Source: an uncultured Verrucomicrobiota bacterium (GTDB taxonomy: Bacteria; Verrucomicrobiota; Kiritimatiellia; CAIVKH01). From it: a stretch of 49,055 nt of DNA. How positions within the stretch are numbered: position 1 is the first letter of the stretch; every line of letters begins with the position of its first letter. The notes beneath the pieces are model-generated. The model saw only the letters and a program-made list of their open reading frames with translations. It ran no database searches and was not told the origin of the DNA. The position numbers were made by a program, and so were the translations under genes. Shown piece by piece: positions 41,001 through 46,563 of the stretch. The DNA lies in contig CALMUP010000031.1 of NCBI GenBank assembly GCA_937872895.1, positions 1-49,055 on the forward strand, given 5' to 3'.

Positions 41001-44000
41001 TGGTGGCGGTGGGTGGACCACGGATGATCGTACCGCCGGCCAATCTGTTCGTACTGCCCTGAATGACCGTAGGATTGCCGTTGGTGCCTGACTGCAGCGG
41101 GGACACCGTGATGGTGATGGAGTTATCATACAACCCGGTATCGACGTAGATGACATCGCCGGCGGCCAAGGTGAAATTGGTCAGGATACCGTTCACCGAG
41201 GCCTTGGGCAGGTCCATGGTGGTGCCGAGGTTCACATCATTGCCGGGCGCGGTGCTAAAGACGTCGCCAACCGTCGAGGCATCGTTGACGTAGTAGCGGT
41301 ACGGGCCGTTGCGGAAGGTAAAATCGATCCGGTTCGAGGCGGCCACGGATGTATCCGACTCCAGCACGATACGCCACCGGGTGTTGCGCGACGAGGTGAA
41401 GTTCGTGTTCACCACCGTATAGATGCCACTGGTCGCACTCACGTTGGTGGCGAAGGTGTTCCAGGAGCTGCCGGAGTTGAAGGAAAACTCAATCCGCACG
41501 GTGGCGCCGGTCGGCAGGTTGCCGTAATTCCAGCGGATGGAATCGGTCAATACATTCAATTGCCCGCCATCGTTGTAGGTCAGAGCTTGAAGCCAGGCAT
41601 TGGTCCGGCTGCGACTGGCCAATAGCGTACCGCCAAACTTGCCGGCATTGATCCGCTGCCCGTTGGGTGACGACTCATTGGTCCAGGCGACCGAGGCAGG
41701 ATCACCGAAATCAATCAGCATGGAGTGGGTGGTATCGACCACGAAGTTGGTGAGCGCGGGATCATACCGACCGGCAATGCTGCGGGGGAAAAACCACATG
41801 TTCGTCGGGTTGGAGAATTGGGGGTCGGCAAAGGTGGAGTTGTTCCAGCCCGAAGCGGACTTCTGAAGGGCATTCAGATCGGGAAATCCACCGCCGATCA
41901 GGGTATTCCAAAATACGTTGTAATCGAAAGACTGGGCCACCGCGGTCACGAAACTGGTGCTGCCCACCAGGATGCTGTTGCCGATGGTCATGAAGGTGGA
42001 GGGCGAATTGAATGCGGCGAGGTTATTGCTCCAACTGATACCGTTCAACCAGGTATTGCCGGATGAACTGTTACCGGCCAGCAACCCGGTGCCATTGAAC
42101 GCGGCCACCGCGCCGATGAACTGGTTGTTCTGCGACGACCACACCCGGTACCCGGTGGTGTTTTCCCGTGAAATAACCTGGCGGATAATCGAATCGCGCA
42201 CATTCTCGAAGAAATTGACGCCCACGCTGCCAATCCGGGTGGTCAGGTTGCGCAGCTCGATGAACGTGGTGGCGTTCAGGTTGAACACGTCAAACGACAC
42301 GCTGTTGCGGCTGAACACCGTGGAGGCATTGAAGTTCGTACTGCCCTGGATGACCACATACCGGTTGGTTTCGCCATAGGTGCGGTTATCGATGAAAATA
42401 GTGACGCCGGTGTAGGAGCCCGCGTCAACATAGACGATGTGGTCGCCGCGCAGCACGTAGTTGGTCAATACGGACATCAATGTGGCTTTCGGTGTCGCCG
42501 GGGATGCCCCGTCGTTGGCGTCGTTGCCGACTGCGGTGGTGTAAACATCACCCACCGTCGAATTGTCGTTCACGTAGTACGGCACGAGACCGAGACCACG
42601 CAACGCGAACGGGATCCGGTTGGTATCCGCGGTCAGGGTCGCTTCGCAAGTCACCCGCCAGCGGGCGATCGGGGACGAGGTGATGGCATTGGCATTCCAA
42701 AGGAACGAACTGTTGTATGCCGGCACGTTCGAGGCGATCAGCAACCAACTCGCGCCGTTGTTCAATGAATAATCAAGGCGAACCGTCGCCGACGTCGGAA
42801 CTCCCGAAGCCAGCCAGCGCAGGCTGTTGGTCCCATAGAAGGTTCCGCCATCGTTGTACGATAATACCTGCATGCAGGGGTTGGTCCGGCTGCGGCTGGC
42901 GTCCGGCTGTCCACCATACAGGCCGATGTTCAGACGCCCGCCGTTGGGCGCGGGCTCGTTAGTCCACGCGGTGGACAGGGGATTGCCGAAATCGATCAGG
43001 ATCGAATGCACCGCATCGGTAACGATCAGGCCGGTTGCGGGATTAAGCCGGCCCTGCACGCTTTGCGGTCGGAAATCCAACCCGCCGGGATTGGCGAAAC
43101 GCGGATCCGCCACGGTGCTGAAGAAATTGGTTGCCGAAGCCGCCTGGAGATCGGTCAGGTTGACCAGGTAGTTGGTGCTGCCGCCGGGACCGCTCCGGTT
43201 CAACATGTAGGTGAGGTTCCAGAACACGTTGTAATCACCGCGCCACCAGGCCCGGTTGAACACCGTGCCACCCACGAACACGCTGTTGTGGACCGTGTCG
43301 GTATCGGAAAACGCGCCGTCGATGTGCACGGTGTTGTTCCAGAAGACACTTTGATCGACAAAGAATCCGCGGGGAAAGGCCCCGGCCAGACCCAGCGCGG
43401 CCACACCCACCGAATTGCTGACAAACAAGCAGCGGAAAATTCGGCTGTCCCCCGTGCCGGAACCGATGCCGACATCCATGCCGCGGGTGTTGCTGACAAA
43501 CCAGCAATCATCGAATTGCGGACGCCGCGTGGCATGCGCCGACCATGCCACGCCGGCCGTGGAGTTGCGGAATATCAGATTGCGAAAGTTCACGAAGTTG
43601 GCATTGAGCTGAACCGCCACGCCACCGGGAGAAGTCAGGGTCGTACCACCCGCCTGGTAGTTCGTGCTGCCTATGATCACGATGTTGTTGGTCGCGGTGC
43701 CGACGTGGTTCGTGCCGATGGTCACGCTGTTCGTGTAGGCACCGGTATCGATATACACCACATCGCCCGACACCAGCGAGACCGTCGCAAAGAGGTTGGT
43801 CAACGTCCGCTTCGGCTCGGATGGCAAGGTTCCACTATTGGCATCGTTGCCAATGGCCGTGGTGTACACGTCACCATTGGTTACGGTGTTGTTGATGTAG
43901 TAGGCGGCGGATTGCGCTTCACGCGCCCCCCCGACCCCGAGACAACCAATGGCAAGTAAAAGCAACCAATTACGCGGCAAAAGGTTGCAAAAAAAGCGCG

Positions 44001-44022
44001 AGCTGATCATGTGCGTTTCCAT
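26056..44022 (-). CDS. Giant exported repeat protein: thirteen beta-helix plus beta-sandwich modules
   Basis: The product is about 5,988 aa (roughly 640 kDa) if read from ATG at 44022, or four residues shorter from ATG at 44010. The frame stays open to a TTG at 44100, but those extra codons look like leader. A signal peptide is clear: a basic start, a hydrophobic core (NWLLLLAIGCLGVGG) and a likely cut after AREAQSA. Then come thirteen modules of about 450 residues. Each starts with a YYVND/FFVND strand and GDVYTTA, then DTGxY, GSTN, a ladder of short parallel beta-helix turns, DYN, DPxF, an SxxGR block and PNGxRINIG. A beta-sandwich follows, with NDGG, YSxxxGxxW and a closing RWRV. The last ~90 residues form a different domain with WINLG and RRVYRV, resembling C-terminal domains common in Verrucomicrobia. 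No sortase, PEP-CTERM or type-9 signal is seen. Cys is rare. It is probably a surface fibre, adhesin or glycan-binding protein. Confidence 0.9.
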   Translation of the reverse strand: METHMISSRFFCNLLPRNWLLLLAIGCLGVGGAREAQSAAYYINNTVTNGDVYTTAIGNDANSGTLPSEPKRTLTNLFATVSLVSGDVVYIDTGAYTNSVTIGTNHVGTATNNIVIIGSTNYQAGGTTLTSPGGVAVQLNANFVNFRNLIFRNSTAGVAWSAHATRRPQFDDCWFVSNTRGMDVGIGSGTGDSRIFRCLFVSNSVGVAALGLAGAFPRGFFVDQSVFWNNTVHIDGAFSDTDTVHNSVFVGGTVFNRAWWRGDYNVFWNLTYMLNRSGPGGSTNYLVNLTDLQAASATNFFSTVADPRFANPGGLDFRPQSVQGRLNPATGLIVTDAVHSILIDFGNPLSTAWTNEPAPNGGRLNIGLYGGQPDASRSRTNPCMQVLSYNDGGTFYGTNSLRWLASGVPTSATVRLDYSLNNGASWLLIASNVPAYNSSFLWNANAITSSPIARWRVTCEATLTADTNRIPFALRGLGLVPYYVNDNSTVGDVYTTAVGNDANDGASPATPKATLMSVLTNYVLRGDHIVYVDAGSYTGVTIFIDNRTYGETNRYVVIQGSTNFNASTVFSRNSVSFDVFNLNATTFIELRNLTTRIGSVGVNFFENVRDSIIRQVISRENTTGYRVWSSQNNQFIGAVAAFNGTGLLAGNSSSGNTWLNGISWSNNLAAFNSPSTFMTIGNSILVGSTSFVTAVAQSFDYNVFWNTLIGGGFPDLNALQKSASGWNNSTFADPQFSNPTNMWFFPRSIAGRYDPALTNFVVDTTHSMLIDFGDPASVAWTNESSPNGQRINAGKFGGTLLASRSRTNAWLQALTYNDGGQLNVLTDSIRWNYGNLPTGATVRIEFSFNSGSSWNTFATNVSATSGIYTVVNTNFTSSRNTRWRIVLESDTSVAASNRIDFTFRNGPYRYYVNDASTVGDVFSTAPGNDVNLGTTMDLPKASVNGILTNFTLAAGDVIYVDTGLYDNSITITVSPLQSGTNGNPTVIQGSTNRLAGGTIIRGPPTATTPAFTLSSGLQDFALRDLTIQRRTHGISISGASRILLERINLETNFLNGVLLNNASDIVLRYVVSRQNALDGLQVSGGSNITIAHSVFWMNASNAVRTTGARLLVTNSAFAARGSSSAIYGVPGTTNVTADYNSYYLENNASIANLAGAGRDINTLGAWQSETGQDRFSTDLDPQFANPNSGDFHPRSQTVQGRFDPILGWTTDTTTSPLIDAGDPTADFSNETAPNGGRINIGVFGNTIEASRVDFARLFAANLTQGGWVRGTATLHWVASGLATGALVRVEVSPDGGETWNQLSTGTLAAAESIAWNTLATNSFAPGLWRVTSLDNTNLFNQTTNFFSVRNQPLTFFVNNASTVGDVFTTSAGSATNWVATSNRPLNSLSAVFDRFDLEGGDTIRIDNGIYSVGSGVVIGPLDQGIATSSISIVGATLCSGVGEPLVELSGNLNAAGSGLFMTNAKHIAVSNIIIRQAGSGIRSDRGENLTFDGLRVYNSVTNAVDMRNGSGITFRRSAFAHNGSGWFGLSNAATRVLNSVIWSNGGSAVRILGGSVNLTNNVLQVAGEGRSVFIGTVDGVFRSDYNNILADDLADVASLNGKLLKFLSSWQQSTTNDLRSLSHSAGFVNPATRDFHLQSTAGRFISAGCALATDLVSSVMIDAGDPSFAFAAEPAPNGGRINIGLYGNHPEASMSPTNGLLLTLTLNNGGTMRGTNVFFWFANSAVTGHQVFVDYSFDNGVTWTNIGTNLAASAGSYLWDSASFPSTPLGRWRITSQTDPSVAATSAVAFTLNNGAITYYINDASTTGDVYTTAIGNSTNDGLTAATPVASLRDIFTRYIPAPGDRVLIDTGSYSFTNTVTLDANYSSTVVTNPVVVQGSTNSAAGGTRINLGRQGPVITANGLANYLFRDLLVTNGTRGFVIRGSTNITYEAIHYRSAANISDAGANLLVSGFFVESSTNVVLQRIVVQDVTNRSDSAAVLMRPFAQGIEPSVRILNGVLWSNSFSVRALGASRVFLTNTLISASGSGKFALDLALGSSIQSDYNNVQIGDGAQFARLFETISATAPAMSAPLLFRNATAWQQFTGQDTNSLTMNPEFVEPENGNFSLRSRIGRYTPSGLVTDAVTSIMIDAGNPTHAFNLEPAPNGSQVNLGHEGNTPAASLSTTSQTLFIRSYNDGGNVSGTNVVLRWDVRGDFTGTTVQVRLSSNNGLSWIGLASNIPTYNLQYAFNSLTVSSGFNYIWSVVYEPQPGINTRSDLPFAVRNTNFAFYVNDDSLAGDTYATAIGIATNTGLSPNQPKRHLRDVLEAYDLEPGDWVYIDTGTYALGDVTRIDQEDTGNATNPVYIVGSTNTSLGGSIFGGYGIYVEAGRGLVIENLNFEPVNTILPFGVAMQASTNVTLNNLRVTAAESSFSVSNSVAVTLRNSISRAARNRGLNVFNSRNVRFDHGVIWASTNRAVTDIAGVTITHSVLGANGSGRLLFEGPSTANLQANYNTYHVTDGARIGRISFPNESFAREYNTLTAWTRDTGRDGNSLSTDPRFIDAGQGRFHLRSQAGRWNPETLAFELDAETSPLVDAADPAAPFSLEQEPNGGRANIGAFGNTYQASLSPTNPVLLVGSLNDGGSVSGTNVVLYWVARGAATAHTARVEFSGDEGVTWTVIASNLPPGISSINWDTTLIPSTVLGFWRVVSETDPAVSGMSQRPFAVRNGPVFFYVNDANPTGDVYTTATGISTNNGATPLTPMLSIAQVISRYDVITGDVIYVDTGWYSNNTSIVIDQLDVGFRLVGSTNTTAGGSRLFFNGTAEGIRLFRAPGVSIEHFRMSGANLGIAVIQSADVNLRHLELAGGNIGVSIEQSARTIIRNSAIRNANTGITLQQGTAADFGNLVLWSNATTAINANISDLSVFNSVFGVFGGPDKFAYILSQSTLAADYNAFHLVNGGWVGRQTVTGSKFPREWDKVGTWSRDTERDLRSISGDPGFANAAQGDFHPLSSAGRFDPATGTFVLDGATSPLVDAGSPFSAFSLETAPNGGRVDIGMFGNSVEASRSPADGRLIAARFGDGGRAEGASVALTWRALGVASSHTVRVEYSTNNGVAWLLIQSNVVASAELLFTDTGSSAAWLGRWRVTSENDPGIAATNATPFQFRNQPLALFVNDGFTTGDVYSVAAGDNFNSGISPASPRLTLASVIADYDLEPGDTIYVDTGEYLLTSPVFIDQWDAFTEYNNLSSLLAGNPTLTIRGSTNEVNGGSRFIALNGSTAFSLSEAFGVRLIHLGVQHFPTLSGTSITAVDAPFSSFEWLRLNVGNKGITLSDSYDTRIRHIVAAGYGDIAIDVRRSTNVLLQSSILYQNQVGAYIADLALLRARNNVLVMNSTDAVGWSRNDGPVISSIGTLDADYNVLFASTNAFIAELRGAQYPGARRRYQRMVNWQNDTGLDLRSFQSDPRFANAPAGDFHPQSPFGRFVTGVGYVTNGFDQLSPLIDAGDPTFSFGSEPAPNGSRINIGLYGNTAQASISPTNGTLQVITFRDGGRGSSNIVLRWHSSGPVNSQLVHLEFSNDGGSTWTNIATNVVAVNQSYEWDSADFGRAAAGLWRISSQTDPSLSSTNEVFFALTQDGSIPYFVNDANTGGDVYTTAVGNNSNNGFLPSTPKATLQALLNEVDLEPGDIVYVDTGNYAGNIDIVIGELDSGSSNRPVIIRGSTNLNSNGTVFDRITKQGNAIRVDRAEGVKLQDITVINGENGVGIELSKSVTLENVRAVENRLNGVLVAGSTSTRLQNNLFWKNGTNGIALAQRAVGEVLSGAEANLFNNTIWGSRNAVNVGVGAQVSARNNLMQASGSEGRIYLLGLEVTNVVADYNAYYRQANALLAERVVGFGGNQFFPRLLDWQRDRGNDLRSLSHDPQIANATIGDFALQSASGRFLLNGTLTNDPFEVYSPLIDTGDPAFVATNESLPNGNRINIGHYGHTALASRSRTNGWLVALTLNDGGLIRGTNTIRWAAGNWPTNSRVRFEYALNGVDYSVVASNIPVYTDGFVWDASGEPVTQLARWRVISETDTNTLVSVASPFTIKNQALQVYVNDANTSGDIYTTAIGSDTNDGLAITRPMLDPGAALDRYPFGPGDVLYVDTGSYFVTNPLGMRLGLVGDILKSGEPGNPIRLVGSTNTAAGGSVIQGNPLSSAGFLINETKHVDLSHLTFIGSSNGLEVSSAEDINLTWIGARNNVNGFVMNNVISGRFSRAAAWSNQRWGLQVNGAYSSISWNNGAMFANVSGGVQHVFGSLQVNNSAFVSAPTNSSVIIEINSSVAGYAGDHNVYWTGTNTTLMSDSSLGIRFSALSEWQKAWNADLHSIRTDPLFVNPSSGDFHLLSQNGRYSPFLPGFVFSDTLTSWAIDAGDPALASNLETLPNGNRINVGRFGNTTEASRSTTNAGLLAVAMRDGGIAPTPLPLIWLARGVNSNATVTLEYSVNGGIAWESVVAGYPATNGQYVWDSGSITSTPIALWRVTLDSLPSVADTSGVFTIRNGPIRYYVNDGSVAGDIYTTAVGDPDNIGTVSNAPMSSISALLARYNLEGGDTIYVDTGFYALTNNIRILADDGGVVTNRMVIQGSTNWYEGGTILHRVVTNAFAPPDQNNESVIELVNVSHVEIADLVLEGANLGIYFNNIQPTPGNMYFRNLLIRDCGFSGINMNQSSSNTLERVVVTRGSGDGINVSGSDLYLLNSIIWSNGGDGVAASGGGLRISNSVLHAYGNVTNGALALNQTLLLADYNNFFVQGGASYAVLSGEPIAGLPQFTQRTTQNVHSVSVDPLFNDAAADDYHPRSPAGRFDPVSGQFVTTDPDFSWMIDTGNPADTFDLETDPNGSRRNIGLYGNTSEASRSRTNEWLLAVTAMAGGRIGGIFSLYWFYGNLDPTNRVDLDYSIDSGTNWSTIAVNIPIDQDGYLWNSLSANPFRSPTTKWRVTLAGNTNVNDQTDRIFGLNGPFTFFVNDTNTVGDVYTTAVGDDANLGIASNAPKATLRAVLDSWDIDPEDVVLLDTGYYVITSNDIAKVRLDNGGNSVYPVIIRGSTNGVIWDALGITEGVSGPVVLEIEAAYVELERVSLFSAGIKAAGTNITLRDVSMQRSGIELAGPLGVIESYQVTNGLVKLSGNDVLARRGYVRNGGLELLGDNSRLINSVVAGSNSPLVKIGGVNVQVINNTLVANQTAIQQIDFDSLSIVRNNILVANGILGNGYCIETQGGVVQSDFNLFSLRNGAWFGNAQDGLWERLIYWQQNSRQDTNSITGDPLFADEPGGDYRLKSVTGRWNGSGFTADAEHSPAIDAGAPFDEFLNETAPNGNRINIGAFGNTVQASRSRTNAWLYAMTMNDGGVLRGTNTLRWLSGAVDPTNRVTLQYSTDGGANWQTIVSDLAVSGGSYVWDASTASNSLDALWRVVLESNTNVQDTTDSIFNIRNDVLSFYVNDSSTTGDVYTTAPGNDANDGRTPATPKATLENLLAAYDTEPSDIIYVDTGIYTSSIIRVIWSRGGSTNGQMVIQGSTNTLNGGTVIRRPTRQGDVMLVNASFVTLRDLVFQNGQRGLTLQTNRFNQLIGIGSSTNDIGVRMIGGSNHLIRSSRIWNNSRIGLDIDAASPVTVQNITFVNNREAAIQALASPNLTIQNNIFYHDVATSNAQASIAGATGTVFTANIDYNVYFFGSASRSNTFIYSTFTNLLTWQRLQFKDFRSAVTNPLFHSVATDDFHLQSQAGRFDTNLQTFVMDTNTSWAIDRGNPFLSFTNETMENGGRINIGAYGNTYYASRGVTNQIVQARTADAFLPISEFENPYPLTWYMLNVPFDFTVSVQYSGDGGNEWTTLQSGVPAYQEYIIWTNSPTYNSFNARWRIVGEGGSNTNYWDINDGQIRTFFGVHRISAISTLPGNSSRIIWRGAWDENYQIQYATNFIRTNREYVWINLGDVTNLTVGGDIPYIDLQASNDVRRVYRVLWLGTNGVPYQ
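26330..43910 (-). repeat. Thirteen diverged intragenic modules of ~1,350 bp
   Basis: The first codons of the module-opening strand (YYVND-like) lie near 43905, 42578, 41297, 39963, 38629, 37214, 35882, 34564, 33160, 31796, 30444, 29078 and 27658, giving periods from about 1,280 to 1,420 bases. In protein numbering from ATG 44022 these are about residues 40, 482, 909, 1354, 1798, 2270, 2714, 3153, 3621, 4076, 4527, 4982 and 5456. Conserved words are scattered and the modules differ strongly between them, so the duplication is old or under diversifying selection. Short DNA words coding GDVYTTA, DTG and GSTN remain nearly constant. Confidence 0.9.
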
Positions 44023-44052
44023 CCCACCAATGAACATAACCACAAACAAGGC

Positions 44053-44064
44053 CAGTGTATATGA
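44053..44064 (-). promoter_or_regulatory. Candidate -10 box (TATACA) for the giant gene
   Basis: On the reverse strand TATACA (44061-44056) lies within CATATACACT, in the gap after the GT2 gene. The -35 region is weak. A start near 44047 would give a 25-37 base leader including GGTGGG or GGATGG, which precede the two candidate ATGs. The gene may also be read through from the GT2 gene. Confidence 0.3.
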
Positions 44065-44100
44065 GAAACCACGCGGCGGAAACCGCGCTTGTCGTGGCAA

Positions 44101-45279
44101 TTAGCGCATAAACCCACCGGACCCCTGCTGGGTGCCGGACACGTCCCATGCGACCCGGGTTTGACCACGAAACCAATCCCACCAGGCCAGCAGGATCGCG
44201 CCCTGAAGTGCGAGGAATACGCCAACCATCCCCACCCCCGGTAAACGCCACCGCTTTTGCTGAACCAGCAAGGCAGCTACACCAGCTCCGTAAAAAACGC
44301 CCTGCGCGATCAGCCCTGCAGCGTATAACCTGTTCTCCTTCAGGATGATCGACGAAACAAGTACCGCGAGAAGCAGCCACGGGGAGAGGACCCGCAAGAT
44401 CTTGTGCGAACCGTATTGCCAGGCGATCGGATTTACCCAGGGTAGCAACCATCGCATCCTTTTCCACAGCAATTGGATACACCCTGCTATGGTCCGCCGC
44501 TTGCGGATGTTTTCCCGGCGGACATTGGCCGCCGGGACGTCGTAGGCTACCGCTGCCGGTTCAAAGACGCAACGCCACCCTTCCACCACGGCCTGCATCG
44601 GCAGAACTACATCATCCAGAACAAGTTCCGATGGCATCGGCCGGAGGCATTGACGCCGGATGGCGTACAAGGCCCCCGTTGCCCCCGGAACCGAGGCGAT
44701 CGCCGCCTCGTTTTTACGTATCCACTTCTCATAACGCCAGTAAGCCCCGATTCCGACCGCAGCGGCGGTATCGCGCAGGTCGTGTACGAAGACCAATTCA
44801 CCCGAGACCACCCCCACCGACGGGTCCGCAAAACGGCTCAACAAGGCGGGTATGGTTTGCTCGCCGAGTCGCTGGCGCACATCCAACATCAGGACGATGG
44901 ACCCGGTAATCCGGCTCATCAGGTCATTGAGCACCGCCGGTTTGCCCCTCCGCACTGCGAAGCCGATCACCGCAACCCGCGGGTCCCCGATCCGGCCGGC
45001 CAGTTCCTCGGCATGGCCCCCCCCCTCGCCGTCCAATCCAACCAGAACCTGGCAAATCCGCTCGGCACCCGGCAACGCCAGCACGGCCCGGACCTTCTCC
45101 ACCAAACGATCCGTCTCCCCGTAACATGAAACGAGCACGGATACCCGATCCGTTGTTTCCCCCCGGATGACCGGCCGCGCCATCACACGCGCGAGCAATG
45201 CCACCAGCAAGGGATAGCCGATGTACAGATAAACCAGACCGGCCATGGCCACCCAGCCGATGAATACCGCCGCGCTCAT
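44101..45279 (-). CDS. Processive-type membrane glycosyltransferase family 2
   Basis: This is a 392-aa GT-A enzyme with one N-terminal helix (about 5-30) and three or four C-terminal helices (about 285-370). The core reads VSVLVSCYGETDRL (46-59), LVGLDGEG (78-85), IVLMLDVRQRLGEQ (a D-x-RQ variant of the usual D-x-D), GALYAIRR and LDDVVLPMQAVVEGW, with the catalytic acidic pair. RKRRTIAG (about 259-266) takes the place of the QxxRW segment. It is inner-membrane and may make or export a glycan. It lies 79 bases upstream of the giant-protein gene on the same strand and may be its operon partner. Confidence 0.88.
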   Translation of the reverse strand: MSAAVFIGWVAMAGLVYLYIGYPLLVALLARVMARPVIRGETTDRVSVLVSCYGETDRLVEKVRAVLALPGAERICQVLVGLDGEGGGHAEELAGRIGDPRVAVIGFAVRRGKPAVLNDLMSRITGSIVLMLDVRQRLGEQTIPALLSRFADPSVGVVSGELVFVHDLRDTAAAVGIGAYWRYEKWIRKNEAAIASVPGATGALYAIRRQCLRPMPSELVLDDVVLPMQAVVEGWRCVFEPAAVAYDVPAANVRRENIRKRRTIAGCIQLLWKRMRWLLPWVNPIAWQYGSHKILRVLSPWLLLAVLVSSIILKENRLYAAGLIAQGVFYGAGVAALLVQQKRWRLPGVGMVGVFLALQGAILLAWWDWFRGQTRVAWDVSGTQQGSGGFMR

Positions 45280-45345
45280 GGGCAGAACCCCTGCCCCGAT
45301 TTCCTGGTTTTCTTCGTATGCTTCATCGACTACTACTTACCGCAC
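45280..45345. promoter_or_regulatory. Short divergent region between two GT2 genes
   Basis: Only 66 bases separate the reverse GT2 gene (start 45279) from the forward GT2 gene (start 45346). Promoters for both must lie here or inside the genes. No clear -10/-35 pair was found. A tentative forward arrangement is TTCTTC with TACTTA, ending 8 bases before the ATG. Confidence 0.3.
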
Positions 45346-46260
45346 ATGCATGCATCGACCCGACAACCACCCGCCTTGTCCGTCGCCATCTGCACCAACG
45401 ACCGCGGCCCCCTGCTGATCGAAACCCTGAAATCGCTGCTCCCCCAAGCGCGCACCCTGCCTGCGGAAGTCCTGGTGATCGACCAGCAGCCAACCCACGA
45501 TCCGCAGGTTACCCGCATGCTGGAGGCATGGCAAGTGGCCGGTGACCTGCGTTGGCTCGCCGTGACGACCGACTCCCTGACCGGCAAGCGCAACATCGCC
45601 CTGCACGAAGCGCACGCCCCGGTACTGGTGTTTATCGACGATGACGTAATCCTTCCCCCCGACTACCTGGCCAAACTTCACGCCGCCTTTTCCGCGCAAC
45701 CATGGATCGGCCTGACCGGCCAGGTGTTCCACGCCCTCGATCCGGACCACCCGCCCGCGCTCGACAACCCCGCCCGCAACAGCCGCACCCACTTCATCGA
45801 AACCACCCCGATGGCCACCCGCTCGTTCATCGGCTGCAACCACGCCGTGCGCGTCGACGCCGCCCGCGCCATCGGCGGCTACGACGAGGCCTTCATCGCC
45901 TCGTCGCAATGCGAAGACTTCGATTTTGCCGACCGTCTGGCCGATGCCGGACACCTGCTCTGGTACGACCCGGACTGCTGGCTGATCCACCTGCGCGCGC
46001 GCAGCGGCGGCACCCGCGACCGTCAGCGATCCGGCTGGCCGGAATGGACCCGCAGCGCGAATGTGTTCCTGTATGCGTTCCGCCACGGCCGGACCCACCG
46101 CAACACCGGATCCCTGGTGATGCGCGCCTTGCGCACCGGACCGCTGCGCAAGGAGATCATCGTACGACCCTGGCGGTGGCCTAAGGCCTGGTGGGGTTGC
46201 GCGCGCGGCGCGTGGTATGGCTGGAAACGCCGGGTGTTTACTGCGGCCAATCGCCGGTAA
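45346..46260 (+). CDS. Glycosyltransferase family 2
   Basis: This is a 304-aa GT-A fold transferase without membrane helices. The opening strand is SVAICTNDRG (12-21), EVLVIDQQPTHD (41-52) is the nucleotide site and VFIDDDVILP (about 94-103) is the metal motif. SFIGCNHAVRVDAARAIGGY is the acceptor region and QCEDFDFADRLADAG the catalytic acidic segment. The C-terminus is basic and aromatic (WGCARGAWYGWKRR), which may bind the membrane surface. A second ATG one codon after the first is possible. The gene stands alone between divergent and convergent neighbours and ends 45 bases before the lipoprotein stop. Confidence 0.9.
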   Translation: MHASTRQPPALSVAICTNDRGPLLIETLKSLLPQARTLPAEVLVIDQQPTHDPQVTRMLEAWQVAGDLRWLAVTTDSLTGKRNIALHEAHAPVLVFIDDDVILPPDYLAKLHAAFSAQPWIGLTGQVFHALDPDHPPALDNPARNSRTHFIETTPMATRSFIGCNHAVRVDAARAIGGYDEAFIASSQCEDFDFADRLADAGHLLWYDPDCWLIHLRARSGGTRDRQRSGWPEWTRSANVFLYAFRHGRTHRNTGSLVMRALRTGPLRKEIIVRPWRWPKAWWGCARGAWYGWKRRVFTAANRR

Positions 46261-46305
46261 GGCACAGCAGGACGCCGCGCCGGAGGGGAAACATCGAACC
46301 GCCGA

Positions 46306-46563
46306 TCAACGCATCGGATCGCGAGGAGGGACCTCGGGATCCTTCGGTCGAACCGTGTTTTCGATGTAGTAATTCAAATCGGCGTTCTGCCGGGCTTCAC
46401 GCTCGTCTACGCCGAGGGTGACCTGGTCGCGGATGTAGGCATCACGGTCTTCGGTGTGGGCCCGCGACTGGTCATACCAATCCTGCTCGGGGTTTGGCTC
46501 GGAACATCCGATCACCATCCCGATCGTGCCACCCGCAAACATTCTGACGATCCAACGGTTCAT
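46306..46563 (-). CDS. Small putative lipoprotein
   Basis: This is an 85-aa protein with a short hydrophobic start and a lipobox MVIGC, giving Cys20 as the acylated residue. The mature part is hydrophilic and acidic (SEPNPEQDWYDQSRAHTEDR) with a likely helix. No family is recognised. Its ATG overlaps the stop of the SGNH gene as ATGA, and this coupling is the main reason to accept so small a gene. It may be a periplasmic helper of the upstream acyl-transfer proteins; this is a guess from position. Confidence 0.7.
   Translation of the reverse strand: MNRWIVRMFAGGTIGMVIGCSEPNPEQDWYDQSRAHTEDRDAYIRDQVTLGVDEREARQNADLNYYIENTVRPKDPEVPPRDPMR

Noticed and set aside
26056-44022. Nonribosomal peptide or polyketide synthase as the reason for the gene's size
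   Set aside because: There are no adenylation, condensation, carrier or ketosynthase motifs. The repeats are beta-helix and beta-sandwich with a signal peptide.
44023-44100. N-terminal extension of the giant protein from a TTG at 44100
   Set aside because: The TTG sits one base beyond the upstream GT2 stop codon and has no ribosome binding site. The Met at 44022 or 44010 leads straight into a normal signal peptide.
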